Made by a program: the position numbers and the translations under genes
Part shown: positions 37,091 through 47,200 of the stretch, piece after piece
Numbering within the stretch: the first letter of the stretch is position 1
Layout: the number at the start of each line of letters is the position of its first letter
Source: DASSBR01 sp035708085
GTDB taxonomy: Bacteria; Pseudomonadota; Gammaproteobacteria; Natronospirales; DASSBR01
NCBI GenBank assembly: GCA_035708085.1
Contig: DASSTE010000046.1
Location: forward strand, 1-63,447
Length of the DNA stretch: 63,447 nucleotides
Reading direction: 5' to 3'
Notes under the pieces: model-generated
The model's input: only the letters and a program-made list of their open reading frames with translations
What the model was told of the DNA's origin: nothing
Databases searched by the model: none

Positions 37091-37167
37091 TCGCTAGTAG
37101 CTAGTCGCCAGGACTGAGTAAAAAAAGGCGTTCCACACTCAGTCCTGGCGACTTGCTCCTAGCTACT
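37089..37167. repeat. CTAG-type heptad inverted repeat between map and glnD
   Basis: Perfect 16-base arms GTCGCCAGGACTGAGT (37104-37119) and its complement (37137-37152), loop 17 bases, with outer arms AGTAGCTA (37096-37103) / TAGCTACT (37160-37167). The arms match those at 12505-12556 in 15 of 16 positions, while the loops differ. The map TAG is at its left edge, and glnD starts five bases beyond its right edge. Confidence 0.92.
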
Positions 37168-37172
37168 TTCGG

Positions 37173-39761
37173 ATGAAAACGCCGCTCGAAACGACACTTC
37201 GTCATTCGCTTGCCGCCGGAGACCGGGCGCTCGCGGACCGCTTCCGCGCCGGAGAAGATGTCGTCGCGCTGGTACAGGAACGTGCCGCGCTCGTCGATAA
37301 CCTGATTGTGACCGCCTGGCGGCGCTGCTGCGCCGCGCCGGACGACATGGCGCTGGTCGCGGTCGGCGGCTACGGTCGCGGCGAACTGCACCCCTGCTCC
37401 GACATCGATATCCTGATCCTGGCCGCGCCGGACGCACCGGCTCGCCACCGGGATGCCCTGCAACGTTTCCTCGCCCTGCTCTGGGACATCGGCCTGCATG
37501 TCGGCCACAGCGTCCGCACGGTTGCCGATTGCACGGCCGCGGCGGCGGACGACATCACCATCGTCACCAGCCTGATGGAATCGCGCCTGCTGTCCGGCAA
37601 CGCAACCCTGTATGCGGACATGCGCGCGGCCGTCGCGCCGGACCGCGTGTGGCCGGTGGCCGATTTCTTCCAGGCCAAATGGCGGGAGCAGCGGGCGCGG
37701 CATGCGAAGTTCGAACATACCGCGTACAAGCTCGAACCCAACGTCAAGGAGGGCCCGGGCGGGCTGCGCGATATCCAGACGATCGTCTGGGTGGCGCAGC
37801 GCCATTTCGGCGCGGCAACCGAGCACGGGCTGGTCGAGCACGGCTTTCTGACCGAAGACGAATTCCAGGCGCTGACAGCCGGGCGCAATTTCCTTTGGCG
37901 GGTGCGCTTTGCGCTGCACCTGATCGCCGGCCGGCGCGAGGACCGGCTGCTGTTCGACCACCAGTTGCGCGTCGCGCGCCTGTTCGGCTACGAAGACAAT
38001 CCCCACCTGCTCGGCGTCGAGCAGTTCATGCAGCGCTATTACCGCACGCTGATGTCGCTCAGCCGCCTGAACGAGATGCTGCTGCAACTGTTCCAGGAGG
38101 CCATCCTGCTCGACCCGGAAGCACCGTCGAAGCCGCTCGACGACGACTTTCAGGTCCGCCACCGCTTTCTCGAAGTGCGCTCAAACGACATTTTCCGGCG
38201 CCGCCCGCGGGCCCTGCTGCGACTGTTCCTGGTGCTCGAACAGCACCCGGAACTGAACGGTATCAGCGCGCGCACCATCCGGCTGATCCGCCGCGACCTG
38301 GGCGTGATCGACGACGCGTTTCGTGCCGACCCGGCCGTGCGGGCCTGCTTCATGGCGATCCTGCGCGAGCCGCGCGGCCTGAGTCACGAACTCCGGCGGA
38401 TGAATCATTACGGGGTGCTGGGCCGCTATCTGCCGGCGTTCGGCGAGATCGTCGGGCGCATGCAGTACGACCTGTTTCACGCCTATACGGTCGACGAGCA
38501 CATTCTGTTCGTGGTCGGTAACCTGCGCAGCTTCGCGCTCAGTCGCCACGACCACGAATTCCCGCTGTGCAGCCGCATCATGCAGTCGCTCGACAAGCCG
38601 GAAGTGGCCTACCTCGCCGGCCTGTTTCACGATATCGCCAAGGGGCGCGGCGGCGATCACTCAACCTTGGGCGCAGTCGACGCCGAGCAGTTCTGTATCG
38701 ACCACGGTCTCGGCCGCTACGATGCGCGGCTGGTGAGCTGGCTGGTGACGCATCACCTGAGCCTGTCGGTCACCGCGCAGAAAAAGGACATCAACGACCC
38801 GGCCGTAATCAACGCGTTCGCCGAGTTGGTCGGCGACCAGATTCACCTCGACCTGCTTTACATTCTGACGGTTGCCGACGTGCGCGCGACCAACCCCTCG
38901 CTGTGGAATTCGTGGAAGGCCAGCCTGTTCGGCGAACTGTATGCGAACACGCAGCGCGCGCTCAGGCGAGGGCTGGAAAACCCGATCGACAAGGACGAGC
39001 TGATTTCCGAAACCCAGGCACGCGCCCGGGCGCTGCTCGCAACGAGACTGGACGAGGCGCGGGTCGATGCCGTCTGGGCCGCGCTGACCGAAGATTATTT
39101 TCTCCAGCACACTGCCGATGAAATTGCCTGGCACACCGGGGCGCTCGCCGAACGCGATCCCGCCGAGTCGGTAACAATCATGCTGCGCACCGACAGCGGT
39201 CGCGGTGGCACCGCGATCTCGGTGTATTCACAGCGCGACGAACCGACCTTCGGCCGCGCGACGGCCGCGCTCGACCAGCTCGGCCTGACGATCGTCGACG
39301 CACGCATCGTGCCGGTCGGCGAACGAGTCAGCTTCGACACCTATGTCGTGCTGGAAGACACCGGCGAACCGATCGCGGACGAGGACCGGCTGGCTGAAAT
39401 CAAGGCGATCCTGAAGCGTGAAATCGGCCGGCCCGGCGCGCCGCCGATGACAGTGACGCGGCGTGCCCCGCGCCAGGTGCGTCTGTTCTCGACGCCGCCG
39501 CTGGTCACCTTCGCCGCCGACACCCGCAACCGCCGCACCGTGATGGAGATCGCGGCCGGCGACCGGCCCGGGCTGCTGTCGGAAATCGGACGGGTACTCG
39601 AACAGCAGGCGATTCACCTGCAAAACGCGAAAGTCACGACCGTCGGCGAGCGCGCCGAAGACGTATTCTTCATTACCGCAAACGGCCGTGCGCTGGATAA
39701 CGCCGCCGAAGTGCGGTTGCGCGAGGCACTGCTGGAGCGGATCGGCGCCGCGACGCGCTAA
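37173..39761 (+). CDS. glnD: Bifunctional PII uridylyltransferase/uridylyl-removing enzyme GlnD
   Basis: An 862-residue nitrogen sensor that uridylylates PII when glutamine is low and reverses this when it is high. N-terminal nucleotidyltransferase motif GGYGRGELHPCSDIDILIL, a central HD domain (LAGLFHDIAKGRGGDHS), and two C-terminal ACT domains are visible. The SD region is occupied by the CTAG repeat, so initiation may be weak or depend on coupling to map. Its stop overlaps the galU stop on the other strand. Confidence 0.97.
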   Translation: MKTPLETTLRHSLAAGDRALADRFRAGEDVVALVQERAALVDNLIVTAWRRCCAAPDDMALVAVGGYGRGELHPCSDIDILILAAPDAPARHRDALQRFLALLWDIGLHVGHSVRTVADCTAAAADDITIVTSLMESRLLSGNATLYADMRAAVAPDRVWPVADFFQAKWREQRARHAKFEHTAYKLEPNVKEGPGGLRDIQTIVWVAQRHFGAATEHGLVEHGFLTEDEFQALTAGRNFLWRVRFALHLIAGRREDRLLFDHQLRVARLFGYEDNPHLLGVEQFMQRYYRTLMSLSRLNEMLLQLFQEAILLDPEAPSKPLDDDFQVRHRFLEVRSNDIFRRRPRALLRLFLVLEQHPELNGISARTIRLIRRDLGVIDDAFRADPAVRACFMAILREPRGLSHELRRMNHYGVLGRYLPAFGEIVGRMQYDLFHAYTVDEHILFVVGNLRSFALSRHDHEFPLCSRIMQSLDKPEVAYLAGLFHDIAKGRGGDHSTLGAVDAEQFCIDHGLGRYDARLVSWLVTHHLSLSVTAQKKDINDPAVINAFAELVGDQIHLDLLYILTVADVRATNPSLWNSWKASLFGELYANTQRALRRGLENPIDKDELISETQARARALLATRLDEARVDAVWAALTEDYFLQHTADEIAWHTGALAERDPAESVTIMLRTDSGRGGTAISVYSQRDEPTFGRATAALDQLGLTIVDARIVPVGERVSFDTYVVLEDTGEPIADEDRLAEIKAILKREIGRPGAPPMTVTRRAPRQVRLFSTPPLVTFAADTRNRRTVMEIAAGDRPGLLSEIGRVLEQQAIHLQNAKVTTVGERAEDVFFITANGRALDNAAEVRLREALLERIGAATR

Positions 39762-40621
39762 ACCGACTTCAGGAACTCTCGAAAGCCCGCGCCCAGCTCC
39801 GGGTGCGCCAGCCCATAGTTGACGGTCGCCATCAGATAGCCGAGCTTGTTGCCGCAGTCGTAGCGCGTGCCTTCGAACTGAAAGCCGTGCACCGGCTCTT
39901 CCTTCAGCAACGCGGCAATTGCATCGGTCAACTGGATTTCACCGCCCGCGCCCCTGCCGGTCTGCCGCAACAAATCGAAGATACGCGGCGTCAGCAGGTA
40001 GCGGCCCACCACGCCGAGATCCGACGGCGCATCCGCCGGCTGCGGCTTCTCGACCATGCCGCGCATCTTGAACAGGCGCTCGTCGGCCGGCTCCGAATCG
40101 ATGATGCCGTAGCGCGACGTCTGCTCGTGCGGCACCTGCTGCACGCCGACGAGGCTGCTGTGATGTTTCTCATAGACATCGCGCATCTGCGTCAGCACGC
40201 CGCGATCGCCGTCGTCGATCAGATCGTCGGGCAGCACGACAAAAAAAGGCTCGTTGCCCACAACCGGCTCCGCGCATAAAACGGCATGGCCCAGCCCCAG
40301 CGCTTCCGGCTGACGCACGTATACGCACTGCACGTCGGCCGGCACCAGGTCCTGCACCATGCGCAACTGCGCCTCCTTGCCCCGCAGTTGCAGCTCGTTT
40401 TCCAGCTCGTAGGCGCGATCGAAATGATCCGGGATGGAATTCTTGTTGCGCCCGGTGACGAAAATCAGCACCTTTGCGCCGGCGGCAACGGCCTCCTCCG
40501 CCGCGTACTGAATCAGCGGCTTGTCGACGACCGGCAACATCTCCTTGGGATTGGCCTTGGTGGCCGGCAAAAAGCGGGTGCCGAGCCCGGCTACCGGGAA
40601 AACGGCTTTTCGAATAGTCAC
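39758..40621 (-). CDS. galU: UTP-glucose-1-phosphate uridylyltransferase
   Basis: A 287-residue enzyme that makes UDP-glucose for LPS, glycans and osmolytes. The motif AGLGTRFLPATKANPKEML, VDKPLIQYAAEEA, and VVLPDDLID are diagnostic. The start is GTG at 40621 with AAAGGA seven bases upstream. It converges on glnD with three shared bases in the stops. A terminator stands between it and the upstream ComEA-like gene. Confidence 0.97.
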   Translation of the reverse strand: MTIRKAVFPVAGLGTRFLPATKANPKEMLPVVDKPLIQYAAEEAVAAGAKVLIFVTGRNKNSIPDHFDRAYELENELQLRGKEAQLRMVQDLVPADVQCVYVRQPEALGLGHAVLCAEPVVGNEPFFVVLPDDLIDDGDRGVLTQMRDVYEKHHSSLVGVQQVPHEQTSRYGIIDSEPADERLFKMRGMVEKPQPADAPSDLGVVGRYLLTPRIFDLLRQTGRGAGGEIQLTDAIAALLKEEPVHGFQFEGTRYDCGNKLGYLMATVNYGLAHPELGAGFREFLKSV

Positions 40622-40651
40622 AATTGAATCCTTTCACTCAATAAAGACAGC

Positions 40652-40687
40652 AAAAAAAAGCGCGCTCCGGCACCCGCCGAAGCGCGC
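40652..40687 (-). terminator. Intrinsic terminator of the ComEA-like gene
   Basis: The minus strand forms GCGCGCTTCGGC - short loop - GCCGGAGCGCGC (plus 40660-40687), followed by eight T. It is one of the strongest intrinsic terminators in the window and separates the ComEA-like gene from galU. Confidence 0.9.
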
Positions 40688-40705
40688 ACAATGGTGAGAT
40701 TTTAC

Positions 40706-40978
40706 CTATTTCTTCGGGTTCGTAAACAGGATGTTGTCCTTATTTTCCGCGACCGTCTTGTCGCCGATGCCCTTGACCTTCTCCAGATCGGACAGCGACT
40801 TGAACGGGCCATGCGCTTCGCGGTACTTGACAATCGCCTGGGCCTTGACCAGGCCGATACCGCTCAATTCTTTGGCAATCGTGGAGGCATCGGCCTTGTT
40901 GACGTTGACTTGGCCCGCAAAAGCAGTGAAAGCGAGACCGGCGGAGAGCAGCAGTGCTGCGATAATGGATTTCTTCAT
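40706..40978 (-). CDS. Secreted ComEA-like helix-hairpin-helix protein
   Basis: A 90-residue protein: signal peptide MKKSIIAALLLSAGLAFTAFA, then VNVNKADASTIAKELSGIGLVKAQAIVKYRE and LEKVKGIGDKTVAENKDNI, i.e. two helix-hairpin-helix motifs, matching the DNA-binding half of ComEA. Without a membrane anchor it should be periplasmic. It may bind incoming DNA during transformation, but many such YbaV-like proteins lack proven roles. Monocistronic, with a strong terminator. Confidence 0.88.
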   Translation of the reverse strand: MKKSIIAALLLSAGLAFTAFAGQVNVNKADASTIAKELSGIGLVKAQAIVKYREAHGPFKSLSDLEKVKGIGDKTVAENKDNILFTNPKK

Positions 40979-41101
40979 TATTACCCCTATTTGATTGTTT
41001 GGGTTGATCGACATCCGACTTACCCCAATTGAAAGATCGGATGCCACGCACAGTCGATGGTATCAGTCTGGCCAAACAGGTTCAATTGCGGCTGAATGTG
41101 A

Positions 41102-41845
41102 TTACGAGAATAGAGCTCGCCGTTGCCGCACGGCCTCGAACAGCGCGATACCAGCCGACACCGATACATTTAGACTCGCGACCGCGTCGGTCATTGGAAT
41201 ATGCGCGAGAAAATCGCAATGCTCCTTCGTAAGCCGCCGTAATCCCCCGCCTTCGGCACCCAGCACCAGCGCGAGCGGCCCGGCAAGATCGAAATCATAC
41301 AGCGGCTGATCCGCCTCGCCCGCGAGCCCCACCGTCCAGATGCCGCGCTCTTTCAGACCGCGCAACGTACGCGCGAGATTGGTGACCTGCACGAATGGCA
41401 CGATCTCCGCCGCGCCGCTCGCCACCTTGCGCGCGGCCGGCGTCAGCGAAGCGGCGCGATCCCGCGGCGCAATCACCGCGTGAGCACCGGCGGCCGCCGC
41501 GCTGCGCAGACACGCGCCCAGGTTGTGCGGATCCTGCACGCCGTCGAGTACCAGCAGAAACGGCGGGCCGCTCAACTCGTCGAGCAACGCCTCCAGCGTT
41601 TGTTCGTTGCCCGGCGCCGCCGCATGGACTTCGCCCACGGCACCCTGATGAGTAGCCGCACCGGCCAGGCGGTCGAGTTCGTCGCGCGGCAGAAGCTCCA
41701 GCGGCACGTTGCGCTTCGACGCTTCAGCGGCCAGGATTTCCACGCGATGATCGCTCCGCCCCCGCAACAGCCATAACCGGCTGAGCGCGTTGCGCCTGAG
41801 CGCCGCTTCCACGGCGTGAATGCCATAGACGATCGACTCACTCAT
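41102..41845 (-). CDS. rlmB: 23S rRNA (guanosine(2251)-2'-O)-methyltransferase RlmB
   Basis: A 247-residue SpoU-type methyltransferase. N-terminal substrate-binding domain (IVYGIHAVEAALRRN) and SPOUT knot motifs VLDGVQDPHNLGACLRSA, LVLGAEGGGLRRL and IPMTDAVASLNVSVSAGI are seen. The start overlaps the rnr stop (ATGA), giving the known rnr-rlmB pair. Confidence 0.96.
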   Translation of the reverse strand: MSESIVYGIHAVEAALRRNALSRLWLLRGRSDHRVEILAAEASKRNVPLELLPRDELDRLAGAATHQGAVGEVHAAAPGNEQTLEALLDELSGPPFLLVLDGVQDPHNLGACLRSAAAAGAHAVIAPRDRAASLTPAARKVASGAAEIVPFVQVTNLARTLRGLKERGIWTVGLAGEADQPLYDFDLAGPLALVLGAEGGGLRRLTKEHCDFLAHIPMTDAVASLNVSVSAGIALFEAVRQRRALFS

Positions 41846-44058
41846 CGCCGGACGCGCCGCCGCTTGCGCGCGGTCGCCGCCTTGCCGACCGGCTCGAAAT
41901 CGATCTTGCGGTCGTCGAGGCTCACGCGCAGCACGCGCACGCGCAGCGCATCGCCCAGTTGATAAACCTGCCCGCTACGTTCGCCGACCAGCTGATGGCG
42001 CACCGCGTCATGGCGGTAATAATCGTTGCTGAGCGACGACACATGTGCCAGCCCTTCGACGAACAGGTTCTTGAGCTCGACGAACAGGCCGAATGACGTC
42101 ACGCCGGTAATCAGTCCGTCGAATTCTTCGCCGACCTTGTTGAGCATGAATTCGGCTTTGAGCCACGACACCGCATCGCGGGTGGCCTCGTCGGCGCGCC
42201 GCTCCGTCTCCGAGCAATGCCGACCGAGGCGCTCCATGTCGCGCGGGCCGTAGCGGAAATCCGACCGTCCGCCGCCGTCGAGGACGTGGCCGATAGCACG
42301 ATGTACCAGCAAATCCGGGTAACGGCGGATCGGCGAAGTGAAGTGCGCGTAGGATTCGAGGCCGAGGCCGAAATGGCCTTCGAGCCGGGGGCTGTAAACC
42401 GCCTGTGACAGTGAGCGCAACAGCACGGTCTGAATCAGGTGCGCGTCGTCGCGACCGGTGATTTTCTCCAGCAGCTTCGCGTAATGCATCGGCTCAGGAT
42501 TGTCGCCGCCGCCGAGGCTCAGGCCCAGCGTGCCGAGGAAATCGCGCAATTGTGTCAGCTTTTCCTCGTTCGGCCCGGCATGCACCCGATACAACGTCGG
42601 CATTTTGTGCTGCTTGAGGAACCTTGCGGCCGCGACGTTCGCCGCGATCATGCACTCCTCGATCAGCTTGTGCGCGTCGTTGCGTTCGGTCGGCTCGATT
42701 GCCGTGATCTTGCGCTCGCTATCGAAAACAATGCGCGTCTCGGTGGTTTCAAAGTCAATTGCGCCGCGCGCGTCGCGCGCCTTGCGCAGCGTTCGATACA
42801 GACCGTGCAGTGCCTCAAGGCGCCCGATCAGCGCCTCCCGCCGCCGACGCGCGGCCTTGTCGCCGGCAATAACCGCCGCAACCTCCGTGTAGGTCAAGCG
42901 GGCGGCGGAGCGCATGACGCCTTTGTGGAACGTCTCACGGGTGATCTTGCCCCCGCGGTCGATGCGCATCTCGCAAACCATGCACAGCCGGTCCACGTCC
43001 GGGTTCAGCGAACACAAGCCGTTGGACAGCGCTTCCGGCAGCATCGGGATCACGCGGTCGGGGAAATACACCGAAGTGCCACGCAGTTCAGCTTCCTCGT
43101 CCAGCGCGCTACCCGGAGTCACGTAATGGCTGACGTCGGCGATTGCGACGATCAGCTTCCAACCCCGCTGGACGGGCTCGCAATAAACCGCGTCGTCGAA
43201 GTCGCGCGCGTCGGCCCCATCGATCGTGACCAAATCCAGCTCGCGCAGGTCCAGCCGGCCGGAGACGGCGTCGCGCGGAATTTCATCGCCATAGGCTTCC
43301 GCTTCCGCCAGCGCCGCCTCGGGCCACTGATGCGGCAGACCGTGGGCGCTGATGGCCAACTCAATCTCGATGCCCGGCGCCCGCTGATCGCCCAGCACCT
43401 CGACCACCTGACCGATCGGCTGCGTGCGGCGGGTGGGATACTCCACCAGTTCGATCCGCACCATCTCGCCGGAGCGCGCGTTCGCGCGCCGCTCGCGCGG
43501 AATCAGGATGTCATGATGCATGCGCGGATGGTCCGGATGCACAAAACCGATACCCTGCTCTTCGAAATAGCGGCCGGCGAGCTCCGCCGGGCGGCGCTCG
43601 AGCACATCCACCAGCCGGCCCTCGCGTCGGCCGCGCTGGTCTTCGCTACTGACGCGCACCAGCGCGCGGTCGCCGTCCATCAGCTCGCGCATCTGTCCCG
43701 GCGGCAGAAAAACATCCTCGCCGTCCTCGTCCGGCTGCAGGAAGCCGAAGCCGTCGCGATGGCCGATCACGGTGCCGGCAACCACCGGCAAATGCCGCGT
43801 CAGGCAATAGTCGCCACGCCGATTGCGCAGAATCTGTCCGTCGCGCACCATTGCGCTCAGCCGGCGATCAAGTGCGCGGCGATCAACCTCGTCGGAAAGA
43901 TCGAGCCTGTCCGCGAGCGTAGGGAAATCGGCGGGCGCCCCCAGTTCCTCGAGCAGATCGAGAATCAATTCGCGGCTCGGAATCGGCCGCTCGTATTTGT
44001 GGGCTTCGCGTGCTGCGTGCGGATCGGCGCTGCGCCAATTTTTCTTGTTTTTTGCCAT
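41842..44058 (-). CDS. rnr: Ribonuclease R
   Basis: A 738-residue 3'-5' exoribonuclease that degrades structured RNA. N-terminal winged helix, two cold-shock domains (GTVIGHRDGFGFLQPD), the RNB catalytic centre (TIDGADARDFDDAVYCE, HFTSPIRRYPDLLVHR), an S1 domain (FDGLITGVTSFGLFVEL) and a basic tail KAATARKRRRVRR are seen. The C-terminus is shorter than in E. coli. Confidence 0.97.
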   Translation of the reverse strand: MAKNKKNWRSADPHAAREAHKYERPIPSRELILDLLEELGAPADFPTLADRLDLSDEVDRRALDRRLSAMVRDGQILRNRRGDYCLTRHLPVVAGTVIGHRDGFGFLQPDEDGEDVFLPPGQMRELMDGDRALVRVSSEDQRGRREGRLVDVLERRPAELAGRYFEEQGIGFVHPDHPRMHHDILIPRERRANARSGEMVRIELVEYPTRRTQPIGQVVEVLGDQRAPGIEIELAISAHGLPHQWPEAALAEAEAYGDEIPRDAVSGRLDLRELDLVTIDGADARDFDDAVYCEPVQRGWKLIVAIADVSHYVTPGSALDEEAELRGTSVYFPDRVIPMLPEALSNGLCSLNPDVDRLCMVCEMRIDRGGKITRETFHKGVMRSAARLTYTEVAAVIAGDKAARRRREALIGRLEALHGLYRTLRKARDARGAIDFETTETRIVFDSERKITAIEPTERNDAHKLIEECMIAANVAAARFLKQHKMPTLYRVHAGPNEEKLTQLRDFLGTLGLSLGGGDNPEPMHYAKLLEKITGRDDAHLIQTVLLRSLSQAVYSPRLEGHFGLGLESYAHFTSPIRRYPDLLVHRAIGHVLDGGGRSDFRYGPRDMERLGRHCSETERRADEATRDAVSWLKAEFMLNKVGEEFDGLITGVTSFGLFVELKNLFVEGLAHVSSLSNDYYRHDAVRHQLVGERSGQVYQLGDALRVRVLRVSLDDRKIDFEPVGKAATARKRRRVRR

Positions 44059-44092
44059 AACTCGTCGGGGAATGATTCATGAGGCCCGGCCA

Positions 44093-44121
44093 TTGACATC
44101 AAGCCGACCGGCTGTTTAAAT
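44093..44121 (+). promoter_or_regulatory. Promoter of tRNA-Leu
   Basis: A perfect -35 TTGACA (44093-44098), a 17-base spacer and TTAAAT (44116-44121) are followed by a GC-rich discriminator GGCGCGCC. Such discriminators are typical of stable-RNA promoters under stringent control. Confidence 0.6.
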
Positions 44122-44159
44122 GGCGCGCCTTCCCGGCAGTGATTCAAACGCTGCCGTAT

Positions 44160-44246
<87 letters not shown>

Positions 44247-44292
44247 TTTGATGCCGTTCATTGTAATACAGATCAGGGCCGAATCAGCGTCC

Positions 44293-47200
44293 TCAACTCT
44301 CATGTATAGCGATCGGCTCGATCCCGCTCTTGTCGATCATCCGGTTGAGCTTCGGCAGTTGTTGCTGCAGCACGTCGCGTAACATCTGCAACTGCTTGTC
44401 CACCCGCGTCGAAAGTGCTCCGAATACCTGGTAGTCCTGGCGCGTCGGCCGTCCATAGCCGCTGCCGATTTCCGCGGCCAGTGCGGCGAGCTTGTTGTTG
44501 AGCCGGATCGGGTAGTTGAGCGGATCCTCGCCCGAATGCGACTTCGTCTGAATCAACGCGTCCTCGATGTCGGTGAGCTTCGCGATCATCGGCTTCGCGG
44601 TCTTTTTGATCTCCGCCGCGTGCGGATTGTCCTTCAGCCGGCCGAGATAGTCGTTGATCTCGTCGCGCGCCTTGCGCAGACGCAGGATTGCCTTGTCGGT
44701 CGCATCGAGCTTCGCGTGCACTTTCTTCAGCAGCGCAAGCTGTGCGTCGAGGTCGGCTTGCGTCGCCTGCGAACGCGGATCCTCGCGCACCTGGAAGCTG
44801 CGTGTGACGCTGTCCTTGCCGATCGTCAGCTTTACCTTGTACGTCCCCGGCACGATCTTCGGCCCGCGCATCGAGCCGAACCAGATCACCGCGCCCGGCA
44901 CCTTGGTTGCGTCCGGATAGCGCATGTCCCAGACGAAGCGGTTCATGCCGGCGTGCGCCGGCACCACGCCCGGCTGCTGCGGCTCCTTCGGCGGGTAGAA
45001 GTCGTTGTTCTTTTTGAGCGGCTTGCCGTGCGCATCCGTCTGGTTCGAAAAGCTCGCGATCTTGTCACCGTTGGCGGTCATGAACGCCAGCGAGACTTTT
45101 TCGTCTTTCGGCGGCGCGTTTTTCAAATCGAAATAAACAACGACGCCGCTATCCGGGTTCTCGCCCATGCCGTACGCCAGCGCCTTGTCGAAATGGAATC
45201 CGCGTGTCAGGTACGCCGGCTCCGGCTGGAACAGGTGATGATCGGCACGGGCAACCTGCTCCGACATTTCCCGGAGCGGCTGAATGTCGTCCAATACCCA
45301 GAACCCGCGGCCGTGGGTGGCGAGCACGACCGCGCTCGCGCGTGGCTGGATGGCGATGTCGCGCACAGGCACCGGCGGCAGGTTCAGTTGCAGCGGCTGC
45401 CAATGATCGCCACCGTTGAACGACACGTACACACCTTCGAGTGTGCCGGCGAACAGCAGGTTTTTGTCCTGCGTGTCCTGGCGCACGACGAAGCTCGACT
45501 GATCGTCCGGCAGACCGTCGGTAATGCGGGTCCAGTGCGCGCCGTAGTCGGTGGTTTTATAAACGTACGGCTTGAAATCGTCCTGCTCGTAACGGCGCGC
45601 GGCGAGATACGCGGTGCCGGCGTCAAAATGCGACGGCTCGATGATGCTGATCGTGGTGAGCTTCGGCAGTCCGTCCGGCGTGACGTTCCGCCAATGCTTG
45701 CCGTCGTCTTTCGAGACATAGACCAGGCCGTCGTTGGAGCCGCTCCACAAGACGCCCTGCCTGACCGGCGATTCGGCCAGCGCGAATACCGTGTCGTAAT
45801 ATTCGACCGACGTATTGTCCTGCGTAATCGGCCCGCCCGACGACTTTTGCTTGTCCTTGAGATTCCGCGTGAGATCGGGGCTGATGCGCGTCCAGCTCAT
45901 GCCGCCGTTGGTGCTGCGGAAAATATACTGCGACGCGACGTAAAGGGCGTGCGGCGCATGCTGCGAGATCATGATCGGAAAGGTCCATTGAAAGCGCTCT
46001 TTCAGATCGTTCGCCGGATGGCCCATCGGGTTTTCCGGCCACACGTTGACCAGGCGCCGCTGATCGGCGCGGCGGTTGTAGCGAATCAGGTAGCCGCTGT
46101 AGCCGCCGCCATAAGTGATCCACGGCTTGCCCGGCACCGGCACGACGAAGCCGCTTTCGCCGCCGGCGACATCCCAGACGTCATCGGCACTGATGCCGTA
46201 ACTGCTGCTCGCGCTCGCGACTTCGACCGAACCGCGATCCTGCTGCGCGCCGTAGACGTGAAACGGGAACTGCTTGTCGAGCGCGACGTGGTAGAACTGG
46301 CCGGTCGGCTGATTGCGTTCCGAACTCCATGACTGGCCGCCGTCCTCGCTGACGGCCGCGCCGCCGTCATTGCCGGCGATCATGACCTCCGGTTGCTTCG
46401 GATTGATCCACAGCGCGTGGACGTCGCCATGCGGCAAGTCCAAGGCTTCAAATGTTTTGCCGCCGTCGGTGGACTTGAACACGCCGGCAACCTGCGGCGC
46501 GTAGACGACATTCTTGTTCTGCGGGTCGGCATAGATACGGGTGAAGTACCAGGCGCGTTGCGTCAGCTTCGAATCGTGGTTGACGCGCTGCCAGGTTTTG
46601 CCGGCATCGTCGGAGCGAAACACGCCGCCGTTCTTCGCCTCGACCAGCGCGTATACGCGGCTCGAATCCGCGCCGGAAATCGATATACCCATCTTGCCCA
46701 GCACGCCCTTCGGCAATCCGGGGTGCTGCGAAATATTCGTCCAGTGCGCGCCGCCGTCGGTGCTCTTGTAAAGCCCGCTGCCGGGGCCGCCGCTCGACAG
46801 CATCCACGGCCGCCGGTAAGCCTGCCACATCGCCGCGTACAGCACGCGCGGGTTGTGCGGGTCGATCTCGACATCGATCGCGCCGGTTTTGTCGTTGACG
46901 TACAAAACCTTGTGCCAGGTCTTGCCGCCGTCGGTGGACTTGTAAACGCCGCGCGCGTCGTTCGGACCGAACACATGGCCGAGCGCGGCGGCATAGACGG
47001 TATCCGGATCGTGCGGATCGACCGCGATGCGGCTGATGACATGCGTGTCGTCGAGGCCGATGTGCGTCCAGGTATGGCCGCCGTCGGTGGACTTGTACAT
47101 CCCGTCGCCGGTGGCCATGTCGCCACGAATGGCCGACTCGCCGGTGCCGGCGTAAACGACGTTGGGGTCGGACGGCGCCACCGCCAGCGCGCCGATCACG

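Noticed and set aside
42439..44082. 547-codon plus-strand ORF opposite rnr
   Set aside because: Antisense shadow; RNase R on the minus strand is complete.
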